Source: Streptomyces phaeolivaceus (GTDB lineage Bacteria > Actinomycetota > Actinomycetes > Streptomycetales > Streptomycetaceae). From it: DNA of 64,000 nucleotides. A model generated the notes under the pieces. The model saw only the letters and a program-made list of their open reading frames with translations. It had not been told where the DNA came from and did no database searches. Within the stretch, counting starts at the first letter, position 1. Every line of letters starts with the position of its first letter. The stretch is from NCBI RefSeq assembly GCF_009184865.1, contig NZ_CP045096.1:3906001-3970000 (forward strand), given 5' to 3'. The position numbers and the translations under genes are program-made. This document shows positions 1-7,560 of this stretch, one piece after another.

Positions 1-420
1 TTCGACCAGTTGCAGCGGGACCCCGACAAGAACGGTGGCATCTCCGAGCCGTCCAAGGACGAGGCCCGGGTCGGCCTGGACCTCAGTGAGCAGGGCCGTC
101 TCCCGGACGACATCCAGCGCCCGACGGAGGCGGACCGAGGCGAGTTCTACTCACCGAGTGCCGACCGGTACTACGACATCAAGGGCGTCCACTCCGACTG
201 GCCCCCCTTCAACAATGTGCGTGACAAGTCCCTACCGTTCAAGGGAGCTTATGACCCTGCCAAGAACGAACGCTGGGTCAAGAAGCTGGCAGAACAGATC
301 GTCGAAAAGCAGCGCGTCGTTATCCTGGACATGCGCAATGCGAATCAGGCGGCGATCGACGACATCAAGTCCATCGTCGAGAAGAATGGCTGGGAAGACG
401 ATGTCATCTGGTACCCGTAG
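1..420 (+). CDS. C-terminal end of a polymorphic toxin, probable restriction-endonuclease-fold nuclease (5' end outside window)
   Basis: The frame is open from the first base (reads F-D-Q-L-Q-R) and ends at TAG 418-420, so this is the last 139 codons of a longer protein. A variable linker leads into a segment with Y-Y-D-I-K-G near 178-195, then a lysine-rich helix and the ending V-V-I-L-D-M-R-N ... D-V-I-W-Y-P. A D-x-K strand followed by a V-I-L-D strand and a terminal I-W-Y-P is the pattern I associate with PD-(D/E)xK-type toxin tips of actinobacterial polymorphic toxins; that is family memory, not a search result. The next gene overlaps the end of this one, as immunity genes often do. A BECR-fold ribonuclease tip is an alternative. 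The delivery part of the protein cannot be seen. Confidence 0.6.
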   Translation, partial: FDQLQRDPDKNGGISEPSKDEARVGLDLSEQGRLPDDIQRPTEADRGEFYSPSADRYYDIKGVHSDWPPFNNVRDKSLPFKGAYDPAKNERWVKKLAEQIVEKQRVVILDMRNANQAAIDDIKSIVEKNGWEDDVIWYP

Positions 421-1060
421 GAACTGGGCGCCCCGCGCGCTTCCCGCAGACCCTCAGGCAACAGCCCGTCTACGGGAGTGGCTCCAGTCCGGAGCCGAAG
501 GGAAACTCGACGTCATCGGACTCGACCTGAGCAATTCGGACCTGTCGGGCGGGAACTTCTCGGAATCCTGGTTCAGTGACGCGAAACTCGTCGGCGCCAA
601 ACTGGCGGGAGCCGACTTCTACCGCTCCGATGCGGAAGGCGCCGACTTCTCCGGGGCTGATCTGACGCAGGCCTCACTGGTCCGCGTCAATTTCGACGAC
701 GCCGTTCTCCGGGGCACGGTCCTGGACGGCGCGGATCTGGTCAAGGCCTCGCTCTACGACGTCGACGCAACGGCCGCCTCCTTGCGCGGCGCACGCATCC
801 TGGGCGCTTCCCTGATCGGCGTCGATTTCCGTGGGGCGGACCTCTCTCATGCGGTTCTGCAAGAGAATTCCTTCAAAGTGACCGTCGACCACCTCACCAA
901 GGTCGAGGGCCTTTCGGGAACCGTCTTCGGACCCGTCCAGGCAATGGACGACCAGGGTGTGAGCCGCGAGATCGGCGGCGCCGAGCTGGAGCGATGGGTG
1001 AGCGAACGCGGCGGTTCCCTCCAGGTGCTTCCCGTCCCCGGCGGAACGCGGGACGCGTGA
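401..1060 (+). CDS. Pentapeptide-repeat protein, probable immunity partner of the upstream toxin
   Basis: The 219-residue protein is built largely of A(D/N)Lxx-type pentapeptide repeats from about residue 40 to 160 (for example L-S-N-S-D-L-S-G-G-N-F and G-A-D-F-S-G-A-D-L). Such repeats fold as a right-handed quadrilateral beta-helix. The reading frame is open far upstream, but the repeats begin only here. ATG 401 overlaps the toxin end by 20 bases and has a GGGAAG element just upstream; ATG 386 is an alternative. The overlap implies translational coupling to the toxin gene. Some pentapeptide proteins (Qnr, MfpA) mimic DNA, which would suit immunity against a nuclease, but that is inference. 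No signal peptide or membrane segment is seen. Confidence 0.75.
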   Translation: MSSGTRRNWAPRALPADPQATARLREWLQSGAEGKLDVIGLDLSNSDLSGGNFSESWFSDAKLVGAKLAGADFYRSDAEGADFSGADLTQASLVRVNFDDAVLRGTVLDGADLVKASLYDVDATAASLRGARILGASLIGVDFRGADLSHAVLQENSFKVTVDHLTKVEGLSGTVFGPVQAMDDQGVSREIGGAELERWVSERGGSLQVLPVPGGTRDA

Positions 1061-1231
1061 ATCGCCACCACGCCGGTCGCCCGGTGGACCTGGGGTCGCG
1101 ACGACGAGGCCGCCGACGGGCTCGTTCCATGCCCGCGCTACGCGCTGGCCGCGTACACGACCCTGGCTTCGCGCCGTCTCGCGATCGGGGCACCGAAGGT
1201 GCTTCTCGCGGTGCCCGACTCGGGGAACCCT
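1061..1231 (+). pseudogene. Possible coding remnant after the pentapeptide gene
   Basis: After the TGA at 1058-1060 the same frame stays open and reads like protein for about 55 codons, with W-T-W-G-R-D-D-E-A-A-D-G near 1085 and A-P-K-V-L-L-A-V-P-D near 1190. There is no start codon or ribosome binding site of its own. It may be the tail of a lost gene or chance open frame. I do not recognise the family. Confidence 0.25.
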
Positions 1232-1278
1232 GGAGGCGTGGGTACGGGAGCGTGGTGGGGGCGTCCGGGTGGGGGTGC

Positions 1279-1659
1279 CTACCCCTTCCCCACCTCGAAC
1301 CACACCCCCTTCCCCGAAGCCCCGAGTGCCTCCGTCCCCCAGCGGCCCTCCGTGACGGTGTCCACGATCCACAGGCCCCGGCCGGACACGCCGTCGTAGC
1401 CCTGGAGGAGGGACGGGAGGGTGCGGTCGTCGTCGTAGACCGTCACCCGTACGGGGCCCTCCGGGGTGGTCATCAGCAGTAAATGGGCGCCGGAACTCTT
1501 GGCGTGCCGACAGGAGTTGGTGACCAGCTCCGAGGTGCACAGCACGGCGTCGTCCACGAGCGCGTCGAGCCGCAGGGCACGCAGGACGGAGGCGACGAAG
1601 TCGCGGGCGATACGGGGAGTGGTGTCCAGGGGAGGGCAGTTGAGGGCGTATTTGGGCAT
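1279..1659 (-). CDS. RsbW-like anti-sigma/ATP-binding regulatory protein (HATPase_c)
   Basis: This 126-residue single-domain GHKL ATPase carries an N-box E-L-V-T-N-S-C-R-H-A at residues 44-53, an acidic D-D-D patch at 76-78 and a G-box S-G-R-G-L-W-I-V-D at 92-100. In Streptomyces many such small proteins act as serine kinases or anti-sigma factors that bind sigma factors or anti-anti-sigma partners. It is divergent from the XRE/DUF397 pair at 1868-2919, the usual arrangement of whiJ-like cassettes, so the three probably form one regulatory unit. No sigma factor lies nearby. The length is normal for the family. Confidence 0.85.
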   Translation of the reverse strand: MPKYALNCPPLDTTPRIARDFVASVLRALRLDALVDDAVLCTSELVTNSCRHAKSSGAHLLLMTTPEGPVRVTVYDDDRTLPSLLQGYDGVSGRGLWIVDTVTEGRWGTEALGASGKGVWFEVGKG

Positions 1660-1867
1660 GGCTCGTCAACTCCAACGCGCTTGGGGCAGGGGTGAGTTGA
1701 GGCAAGGAGAGGGCGGGTCGCACTCACCGTGCCGGGCACGACACCGACCGTAGGGCGCAATGTATTTACGGCGCAATCCATACACCCAGATTGACACCCG
1801 ACCGTGTGACCCGTGCCATGCTTACCCGGCAGGTTCGTTGACCGGGACGACCAGGGAGAAGGGGCGG

Positions 1868-2710
1868 ATGCCGCTAAGGAGCAACCCGACGGCCCGACAG
1901 CAGCGCCTGGGCGCCGAGGTTCGCGGGATACGTGAGCGAGCCGGGCTCACCGCCCGAGCCGCCGCCGAGTTCCTCGGTTCGAGCCCGATGCACCAGAGCC
2001 ACGTGGAGACCGGCCGCGCCGGGATCAGCAGCGAACGCATCCGCCGACTGGCAGCCCACTGCGCGATCGACGACACGGCTTACGTCGACGCCTTGGTGGA
2101 CATGGCGAGCGAGCGGGGCAAGGGGTGGTGGGCGGAGTACCGGGGCAGCATTGCTCCGCAAGGGCGCGACCTGGCGGAGTGCGAGCATCACGCCACCCGT
2201 CTCCGTACCTTCCAAGTGGTCCACGTTCCTGGCCTGTTGCAGACCGAGGATCACATGAGGGCCATGTTCGACTACGCGTCGCCGGACTTGACGAAGGAGG
2301 ACGTGGACACCTTTGTCGCGTTCCGCCTGCAACGGCAGCGGATCCTCGCCGACAGGCCGTACGAAGCGGTCGTCCACGAGGCGGCCCTCCGCATCCGGGT
2401 GGGCGGCAGCAGCACGAACCGACGGCAGCTGGAGCAGATCCTCGAACGGTCCGAACTGGCCAACGTGTCCGTACGTGTCCTGCCCTTCGACACCGACGAC
2501 TTCGCCGGTAACGGGTACTCTCTGCTCTATCTGCACGGAGCCGTCCCCCAGTTGGACACCGTCCAGATCGACACGGCCCATCGCGGGGAGTTCTTCGGAA
2601 CCGAGTCGCACCTGTTGCAGTATCGGCGGCGCTATGAGCGAGTGTTGGCCACGGCTCTCCCACCCACGGAGTCCCGTGACCTCATCGCTCGGTTCGCCCG
2701 CGATCTGTGA
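1868..2710 (+). CDS. XRE-family transcriptional regulator with DUF5753 C-terminal domain
   Basis: The 280-residue protein has an N-terminal helix-turn-helix at about residues 13-70 (R-L-G-A-E-V-R ... H-V-E-T-G-R). A DUF5753 ligand/partner domain follows, with V-V-H-V-P-G-L-L-Q-T-E near 118-128 and a late Y-L-H-G stretch. ATG 1868 is chosen because a purine-rich GGGAGAAGGGG sequence precedes it and the HTH starts soon after; an in-frame ATG at 1760 would add an unlikely extension. It is followed within 11 bases by a DUF397 gene, its usual partner. This family includes WhiJ-type developmental regulators. Confidence 0.9.
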   Translation: MPLRSNPTARQQRLGAEVRGIRERAGLTARAAAEFLGSSPMHQSHVETGRAGISSERIRRLAAHCAIDDTAYVDALVDMASERGKGWWAEYRGSIAPQGRDLAECEHHATRLRTFQVVHVPGLLQTEDHMRAMFDYASPDLTKEDVDTFVAFRLQRQRILADRPYEAVVHEAALRIRVGGSSTNRRQLEQILERSELANVSVRVLPFDTDDFAGNGYSLLYLHGAVPQLDTVQIDTAHRGEFFGTESHLLQYRRRYERVLATALPPTESRDLIARFARDL

Positions 2711-2721
2711 AAGGACCCGGC

Positions 2722-2919
2722 ATGCGCGGCCCTCAGCACTGGCAGAAGTCGTCCTTCTCCGGCTCCGATTCCGGCGACGACTGCGTCGAACTCGCCCCCA
2801 CCCCCACCTCCATACGCATCCGCGAAAGCGACCACCCCGCTGCCGTGCTCACCACCACCCCCACCCCCCTCCACGCCCTCCTCACCACCCTCAAAGCAGG
2901 CACCCTTGACCGCAGTTGA
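2722..2919 (+). CDS. DUF397 small protein
   Basis: This 65-residue protein has the family signature W-Q-K-S-S-F-S-G ... D-C-V-E-L-A at residues 6-24 and a later I-R-I-R-E-S-D. DUF397 proteins are small cytosolic partners of XRE/DUF5753 regulators in Streptomyces; their biochemical role is unresolved. ATG 2722 follows an AAAGGA ribosome binding site located on the stop codon of the XRE gene. GTG 2707 is a longer alternative. The 3' end overlaps the next gene by 14 bases. Confidence 0.88.
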   Translation: MRGPQHWQKSSFSGSDSGDDCVELAPTPTSIRIRESDHPAAVLTTTPTPLHALLTTLKAGTLDRS

Positions 2920-3841
2920 CCCGCAGCGGGCCCTCGGCGCGATCCTCGGCTCCGCCGTGGGGGACGCGCTCGGCGCGCCGTTCGAGTTCGGGCCCGAGGG
3001 GGCGTTCTCCGCGCGCTTCCCCGGGACCGGGCACGGTGGGGAGATGTGCGGGGGCGGCGGCTGGGACCCGGGGGAGGCGACCGACGACACGCAGATGGCC
3101 GTGCTCGTCGGGGAGTCGCTCGTCGAGCACGAACGGCTCCAACTGCCCGACGTGTTCGCACGGTTCCAGCGCTGGGCCGCCGCCGGCCCCAAGGACATCG
3201 GCATCCAGACCGAGGACGTCCTCACCAGCGGTGACGACTGGGACCTCGCCGCCGCCATCCACTTCCAGGTCAATCTACGAGCCGCAGGCAACGGCGCGTT
3301 GATGCGGGCCGCCACGTCCGCCGTGTACTTCGCGAAGGACGGGCGGGCCCGCAGCATGGACGCGGCCCGCCACCTCTCCGCCCTCACCCACGGCGACCCC
3401 GCGGCCTGGGAAGGCACCGCCGTCTTCCACGAACTGGTCCGGGTCGCGCTGACCGGCGGCGACCCGCTCACCGCGCTGCCCGAGACCCTGGCCGCGCTCC
3501 ACCCCGACCACCGCCCCCGGTACGACACCGTCCTCGCCCCCGACTGGCACCCGGACGACGCCACGGAGTTCAACGGCGCCGTCTGGCCCTGCCTCGGCTC
3601 CGCCGTCTGGGCCGTACGCACGACCGACGACTACGAGGGCGCCGTACGCGCGGCCGTCGACCTCGGCGGCGACACGGACACGGTCGCCGCCGTGACCGGA
3701 GGGCTCGCGGGGGCGGTGTACGGGGCCGCCGCGATCCCGGAACGATGGCTGGAGCCGCTGCACGTACCGCTCCCCGGATTCGGGGACCGGGTCCTCAGAG
3801 CCCCCGAACTCACCGACCTGGCCCGACGACTGGCCGACTAG
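2906..3841 (+). CDS. ADP-ribosylglycohydrolase family protein
   Basis: The 311-residue protein has all three metal-binding stretches of the ARH/DraG fold: G-S-A-V-G-D-A-L-G-A-P near residues 15-25, D-D-T-Q-M-A near 60, and G-G-D-T-D-T-V-A-A-V-T-G-G-L-A-G near 255-270. The family removes ADP-ribose from proteins, DNA or small molecules using two magnesium ions; the substrate here is unknown. The start is TTG 2906, inside the end of the DUF397 gene, so translation is probably coupled to the XRE/DUF397 pair. The stop codon lies in a four-copy 8-bp tandem repeat. Confidence 0.9.
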   Translation: MTAVDPQRALGAILGSAVGDALGAPFEFGPEGAFSARFPGTGHGGEMCGGGGWDPGEATDDTQMAVLVGESLVEHERLQLPDVFARFQRWAAAGPKDIGIQTEDVLTSGDDWDLAAAIHFQVNLRAAGNGALMRAATSAVYFAKDGRARSMDAARHLSALTHGDPAAWEGTAVFHELVRVALTGGDPLTALPETLAALHPDHRPRYDTVLAPDWHPDDATEFNGAVWPCLGSAVWAVRTTDDYEGAVRAAVDLGGDTDTVAAVTGGLAGAVYGAAAIPERWLEPLHVPLPGFGDRVLRAPELTDLARRLAD

Positions 3842-3864
3842 CCGACTAGCCGACTAGCCGACTA
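3833..3864. repeat. Four perfect tandem copies of GCCGACTA
   Basis: The 8-bp unit GCCGACTA occurs four times without interruption. The stop codon of the ADP-ribosylglycohydrolase (TAG 3839-3841) is at the junction of the first two copies, and each further copy adds a TAG in another frame. Slipped-strand expansion at the gene end is the likely origin. Confidence 0.95.
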
Positions 3865-3963
3865 GGGGGCACGCCTCCGGCCGGGATGCCTATATTCCTG
3901 CCCATGCCCGAGTACCCGCCCGCGTTCCATCCTCAGTCCATGCCTGAGTACTTGCCTGACTCC

Positions 3964-4458
3964 ATGCCCGACATACAACCGCTCCGGACCGACCACGCCC
4001 CCGCCCTGCTCACCTTCGAGCAGGAGAACCGGGCCTACTTCGCCGCGTCCATCCCCGACCGGGGCGACGACTACTTCGCCCGGTTCGACGAGCACCTCCG
4101 GGACCGGCTCGCCGAACAGGCCGCCGGTGACTGCTACTTCCACGTGCTGGTCGGCGCCGAGGACGAGGTGCTGGGGCGGATCAATCTCGTGGACGTGGCG
4201 GACGGCGGCGCCGAACTCGGCTATCGCATCGCGGAACGCGCCGCGGGCCGGGGGCTGGCCACCTGGGCCGTGCGGGAGTTGTGCCACCTCGCCGCGCACC
4301 GCTACGGGCTGACCGTCCTGCGCGCCGGGACCACCCTCGACAACGCGGCATCACGAGCCGTGCTGACCCGCACGGGGTTCACCGTCGTCGGCGAGAGGCA
4401 GTTCTCCGGCCGCCCCGGCCTCTCCTACCTCCGCAACCTCACGCAGCACCCCCGCTGA
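3964..4458 (+). CDS. GNAT-family N-acetyltransferase
   Basis: This roughly 164-residue protein has a GNAT fold: L-R-T-D-H-A-P at the start, V-L-G-R-I-N-L-V-D, the acetyl-CoA loop region R-A-A-G-R-G-L-A-T-W-A-V, and the late A-S-R-A-V-L-T-R-T-G-F motif. It resembles RimJ/RimL-like or small-molecule acetyltransferases; the substrate is unknown. ATG 3964 is chosen because the domain begins there. In-frame ATGs at 3886, 3904 and 3943 would add an M-P-E-Y/M-P-D repetitive leader that looks like small DNA duplications. No start has a convincing ribosome binding site. Confidence 0.85.
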   Translation: MPDIQPLRTDHAPALLTFEQENRAYFAASIPDRGDDYFARFDEHLRDRLAEQAAGDCYFHVLVGAEDEVLGRINLVDVADGGAELGYRIAERAAGRGLATWAVRELCHLAAHRYGLTVLRAGTTLDNAASRAVLTRTGFTVVGERQFSGRPGLSYLRNLTQHPR

Positions 4459-4483
4459 GCACAAGCCCCGCCCCGGCCCAGTC

Positions 4484-5110
4484 CTACAACGCCCGCAACG
4501 CCCCCGCCGTAGCCCGGGTCAAGCTCTCCAGATACCCCTTCGGCAGCCTCGGTGCCCGCACCACCACCGACCGCCAGTACAGCGGCCCGGAGATCACATC
4601 CAGGGCCAGATCCTCGTCCACGCCGTCCCGGACCTCGCCGCGCGCGACCGCCGCCGCGACGATCCCCGTGGCGACGCTCTGCTGCCCCTCCCGCAACGCC
4701 TTCTGCATGGCCTCGGCGATCTCCGGGTTACGGGCGGCCTCGGCCTGGAGGTCGGGGATGATCTGCCCGGCGACGGGGTGGCGCAGGGCGCGGGACGTGA
4801 CCTCGTAGAGCAGCCGGAGGTCACCCTCCAGGGAACCCGTGTCGGGCGCCGGCAGGCCCTGGACCGCTACCGCCGAGACCAGGTCCAGCACCAGGTGCAG
4901 CTTGGAGCGCCAGCGCCGGTACACCGCCGTCTTGCCGACACCCGCCCGGCGCGCGATCCCCTCGATGGACATCCGGGCGTAGCCGACGGCCGCGAGTTCC
5001 TCGAAGACCGCCGCCCGGATCGCCTCGGTCACGTCCTCCCGGAGCACGGCCGCCCCGGCGGGCGCCCGGCGGCGCGGTGGGGTCCGATCCGGGCCGGCGT
5101 TCGTCGTCAT
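4484..5110 (-). CDS. TetR-family transcriptional repressor
   Basis: In this 208-residue protein the N-terminal HTH has the TetR pattern: I-R-A-A-V-F-E-E-L-A near residue 30, then M-S-I-E-G-I-A-R-R-A-G-V-G-K-T-A-V-Y-R-R-W near 47-67. The C-terminal helical domain resembles the TetR_C_11/16-like class and would bind an unidentified ligand. The gene is divergent from the exporter genes starting at 5290, with a 179-bp shared region, so it may repress the exporter and itself. That target is inference. Confidence 0.9.
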   Translation of the reverse strand: MTTNAGPDRTPPRRRAPAGAAVLREDVTEAIRAAVFEELAAVGYARMSIEGIARRAGVGKTAVYRRWRSKLHLVLDLVSAVAVQGLPAPDTGSLEGDLRLLYEVTSRALRHPVAGQIIPDLQAEAARNPEIAEAMQKALREGQQSVATGIVAAAVARGEVRDGVDEDLALDVISGPLYWRSVVVRAPRLPKGYLESLTRATAGALRAL

Positions 5111-5136
5111 GGCTCACAGCATAGGGGCGTGACGAC

Positions 5137-5152
5137 GAAACGGTTGCGTTCC
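5137..5152. promoter_or_regulatory. Imperfect palindrome, possible TetR operator
   Basis: GAAACG-gttg-CGTTCC is an imperfect inverted repeat between the divergent tetR and exporter genes. Size and position suit a TetR operator, but the arms match at only part of their length. Confidence 0.3.
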
Positions 5153-5289
5153 GACGCCTTATCGGCTTACTCTCGCGTTGCGACGATACGGTCCCGTCCC
5201 GACGTAAGAGCAGGGCAAGGGCGGCGTAAGACGGCGTAAGAAGCACAGCCCGCCCACGCGGTCCTCCCCCACTAGCGAAAGCAGCGGAT

Positions 5290-6249
5290 GTGAGCCAGGT
5301 CCTCCACACACCGCCCCCGACCACGGCGGACACCCCCCAAGCCGCCCAAGCGACGCAGGCCACCCGGTCCGCCCGTGCCGCCGAGACCCCGGCCCGGCTC
5401 GCCGAGCGGTACGGCCTCAGCGTCAGCGGGGCCCGCCCCTCGCTCGGCGCGTACGTACGGCAGCTGTGGGCCCGGCGGCACTTCATCACCGCCTTCGCCA
5501 CGGCGAAGCTGACCGCCCAGTACAGCCAGGCGAAGCTGGGCCAGGTCTGGCAGATCGCGAACCCGCTGCTCAACGCGGCGGTCTACTACCTGATCTTCGG
5601 TCTGCTGATGGGCACCAAGAAGGGCGTCCCGGACTACGTCCCGTTCCTGGTGACCGGTGTGTTCGTGTGGACCTTCACCCAGAGCTCGATCATGGCGGGC
5701 ACCCGGGCCATATCGGGCAGCCTCGGCCTGGTCCGGGCCCTGCACTTCCCCCGGGCCTCACTGCCGCTGTCGTACTGCCTGCAACAGCTCCAGCAGCTGC
5801 TGTTCTCCATGGCCGCGCTGGTCGTGATCCTGCTGGCCTTCGGTGTGCCGGTCGCCATGTCCTGGCTGCTGATCGTCCCCGCGCTGACGCTCCAGTTCGT
5901 GTTCAACGCGGGCGTCGCGATGGTGATGGCACGGATCGGCGCCAAGACCCCCGACATCTCGCAGCTGATGCCGTTCGTGCTGCGTACGTGGATGTACGCG
6001 TCCGGCGTGATGTTCAGCATGGACCACATCCTGGCCGACCGGGACATGCCGGCCGTCGTGCACCTCCTGCTGGAGCTGAACCCGGCCGCCGTCTACATCG
6101 ACCTCATGCGTTTCGCGCTGATCGACAGCTTCCACGCGGGCCAACTGCCCTCCCACGTCTGGGCGATCGCCGCGGGCTGGGCGCTCGTCGCGGGCGTCGG
6201 CGGGTTCATCTACTTCTGGAAGGCTGAGGAGACGTACGGCCGTGGCTGA
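5290..6249 (+). CDS. TagG-type ABC-2 transporter permease for cell-wall polymer export
   Basis: The 319-residue inner-membrane protein has about six membrane segments after residue 75 and the ABC2_membrane pattern (K-L-G-Q-V-W-Q-I-A-N-P-L-L-N-A-A-V-Y-Y, then V-F-V-W-T-F-T-Q). This fits the permease of teichoic-acid or polysaccharide exporters. The N-terminal 50 residues are an Ala/Thr/Pro-rich cytosolic tail. GTG 5290 is chosen; ATG 5288 reads straight into a stop. It overlaps the ATPase gene by 8 bases, so the two form a transporter pair. The polymer exported is not shown by the sequence. Confidence 0.88.
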   Translation: MSQVLHTPPPTTADTPQAAQATQATRSARAAETPARLAERYGLSVSGARPSLGAYVRQLWARRHFITAFATAKLTAQYSQAKLGQVWQIANPLLNAAVYYLIFGLLMGTKKGVPDYVPFLVTGVFVWTFTQSSIMAGTRAISGSLGLVRALHFPRASLPLSYCLQQLQQLLFSMAALVVILLAFGVPVAMSWLLIVPALTLQFVFNAGVAMVMARIGAKTPDISQLMPFVLRTWMYASGVMFSMDHILADRDMPAVVHLLLELNPAAVYIDLMRFALIDSFHAGQLPSHVWAIAAGWALVAGVGGFIYFWKAEETYGRG

Positions 6250-7111
6250 CATCACCATCACCCCCACCTCCACCTCCACCTCCACCTCCACCGTTCCGGG
6301 CACACGGCAGGCAGCCGACCAGGCCGCCGCCCCTGCCGAGCCGATCCCCACCGTCGTCGTCGACTCCGTCGACATCGTCTACCGCGTCAACGGCACCGGT
6401 GCCGGGCGCGGCACCGCCACCGCCGCGCTCAACCGCATCCTGCGGCGGAAGAAGTCCGAGCAGGCGGCCGGTGTCCGCAAGGTGCACGCCGTACGGAACG
6501 TCTCCTTCACCGCGTACCGGGGCGAGGCGATCGGGCTGATCGGGACGAACGGCTCCGGGAAGTCGACCCTCCTCAAGGCCGTCGCCGGACTCCTCCCCGT
6601 CGAGAACGGCCGTATCTACACCGACGGCCAGCCGTCCCTGCTCGGCGTCAACGCGGCCCTGATGAACGACCTGACCGGCGAACGCAACGTCCACCTCGGC
6701 GGGCTCGCCATGGGCATGTCCCGGGAGCAGGTGAAGGAGCGGTACGAGGAGATCGTCGACTTCTCCGGCATCAACGAGAAGGGGGACTTCATCACGCTCC
6801 CCATGCGCACGTACTCCTCCGGTATGGCGGCCCGGCTGCGGTTCTCCATCGCCGCCGCCAAGGACCACGACGTGCTCCTCATCGACGAGGCCCTCGCCAC
6901 CGGCGACCGCTCCTTCCAGAAGCGGTCCGAGGCGCGCATCCGCGAGCTGCGGAAGCACGCCGGCACGGTGTTCCTCGTCAGCCACAACAACAAGTCGATC
7001 CGGGACACCTGCGACCGGGTGCTGTGGCTGGAGCGCGGGGAACTCCGTCTGGACGGGCCCACGGACGAGGTGCTGAAGGAGTACGAGAAGTTCACCGGCG
7101 GGAAGAAGTAA
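6242..7111 (+). CDS. TagH-type ABC transporter ATP-binding protein
   Basis: The 289-residue protein has Walker A G-T-N-G-S-G-K-S-T, signature Y-S-S-G-M-A-A-R-L-R, Walker B V-L-L-I-D-E-A-L-A-T-G-D and the switch motif S-H-N-N-K. The Y-S-S-G-M signature and D-E-A-L-A-T-G-D are typical of polysaccharide/teichoic-acid exporters. GTG 6242 overlaps the permease gene and has GAGGAG upstream. The N-terminus contains a Thr-Ser run encoded by a short ACCTCC-type tandem repeat at about 6264-6290. A long C-terminal carbohydrate-binding domain, found in some family members, is absent. Confidence 0.9.
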   Translation: MADITITPTSTSTSTSTVPGTRQAADQAAAPAEPIPTVVVDSVDIVYRVNGTGAGRGTATAALNRILRRKKSEQAAGVRKVHAVRNVSFTAYRGEAIGLIGTNGSGKSTLLKAVAGLLPVENGRIYTDGQPSLLGVNAALMNDLTGERNVHLGGLAMGMSREQVKERYEEIVDFSGINEKGDFITLPMRTYSSGMAARLRFSIAAAKDHDVLLIDEALATGDRSFQKRSEARIRELRKHAGTVFLVSHNNKSIRDTCDRVLWLERGELRLDGPTDEVLKEYEKFTGGKK

Positions 7112-7133
7112 GTCGCCCGACTCCCCTCGCTGT

Positions 7134-7226
7134 TCACCTCTCCAGGAACGTGAACAAGGCCTCCCACCTGTCCACGATCTCCTCCACCCCGTACCGCCGA
7201 ATGTTCTCCCTCGCCCTGTCCCCCAT
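7134..7226 (-). pseudogene. Tail fragment of a glycosyltransferase (minus strand)
   Basis: The last 30 codons read M-G-D-R-A-R-E-N-I-R-R-Y-G-V ... W-E-A-L-F-T-F-L-E-R-stop, typical of the C-terminus of GT4-family glycosyltransferases. The preceding part of this minus-strand frame is not glycosyltransferase-like, because the matching part lies on the plus strand next to it. The gene is therefore broken. It is convergent with the TagG/TagH exporter, so it may once have made the exported polymer. Confidence 0.65.
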
Positions 7227-7236
7227 GCGGTCCCGC

Positions 7237-7560
7237 TCCGGCGAGGACGAGGAGTTGTTGAGGAAGCAGTGCACGGCGCTCGGCCTCGACGCGTCGGTGT
7301 CCTGGATGGGCCGTACGCACGATGTCCCGGGCGCCCTGCGCGGCGGCTCCGTCTTCGCCCTGTCCTCCCGGGGCGAGGGCTTCCCCCTCGCCCTCATGGA
7401 GGCCATGGCGATGGGCGTCCCGTGCGTCGCCTTCGACTGCGCGCCCGGCGTCCACGAGATCGTGCGCGACGGGGAGGACGGGCTGCTCGCCGCCCCCGGC
7501 AACACGGGTGAACTGGCCCGCCGACTGGACCGGTTGATGGCAGACAAGGCGTTGGCCTCG
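7237..7560 (+). pseudogene. Inverted middle fragment of a GT4 glycosyltransferase (plus strand)
   Basis: On the plus strand an open frame of about 108 codons reads as the nucleotide-sugar-binding half of a GT4 enzyme: W-M-G-R-T-H-D-V-P-G-A-L, then S-S-R-G-E-G-F-P-L-A-L-M-E-A-M-A-M-G and H-E-I-V-R-D-G-E-D-G-L-L. It has no start or tail of its own and is flanked on both sides by minus-strand pieces: the tail at 7134-7226 and a possible GT2-type head M-S-V-V-V-I-V-H-N-D at 7548-7589. The simplest reading is deletion plus internal inversion of one minus-strand gene. Confidence 0.7.

Noticed and set aside
1760..1867. N-terminal extension of the XRE regulator
   Set aside because: The extra 36 codons have no homology to the family, and ATG 1868 has a much better ribosome binding site.
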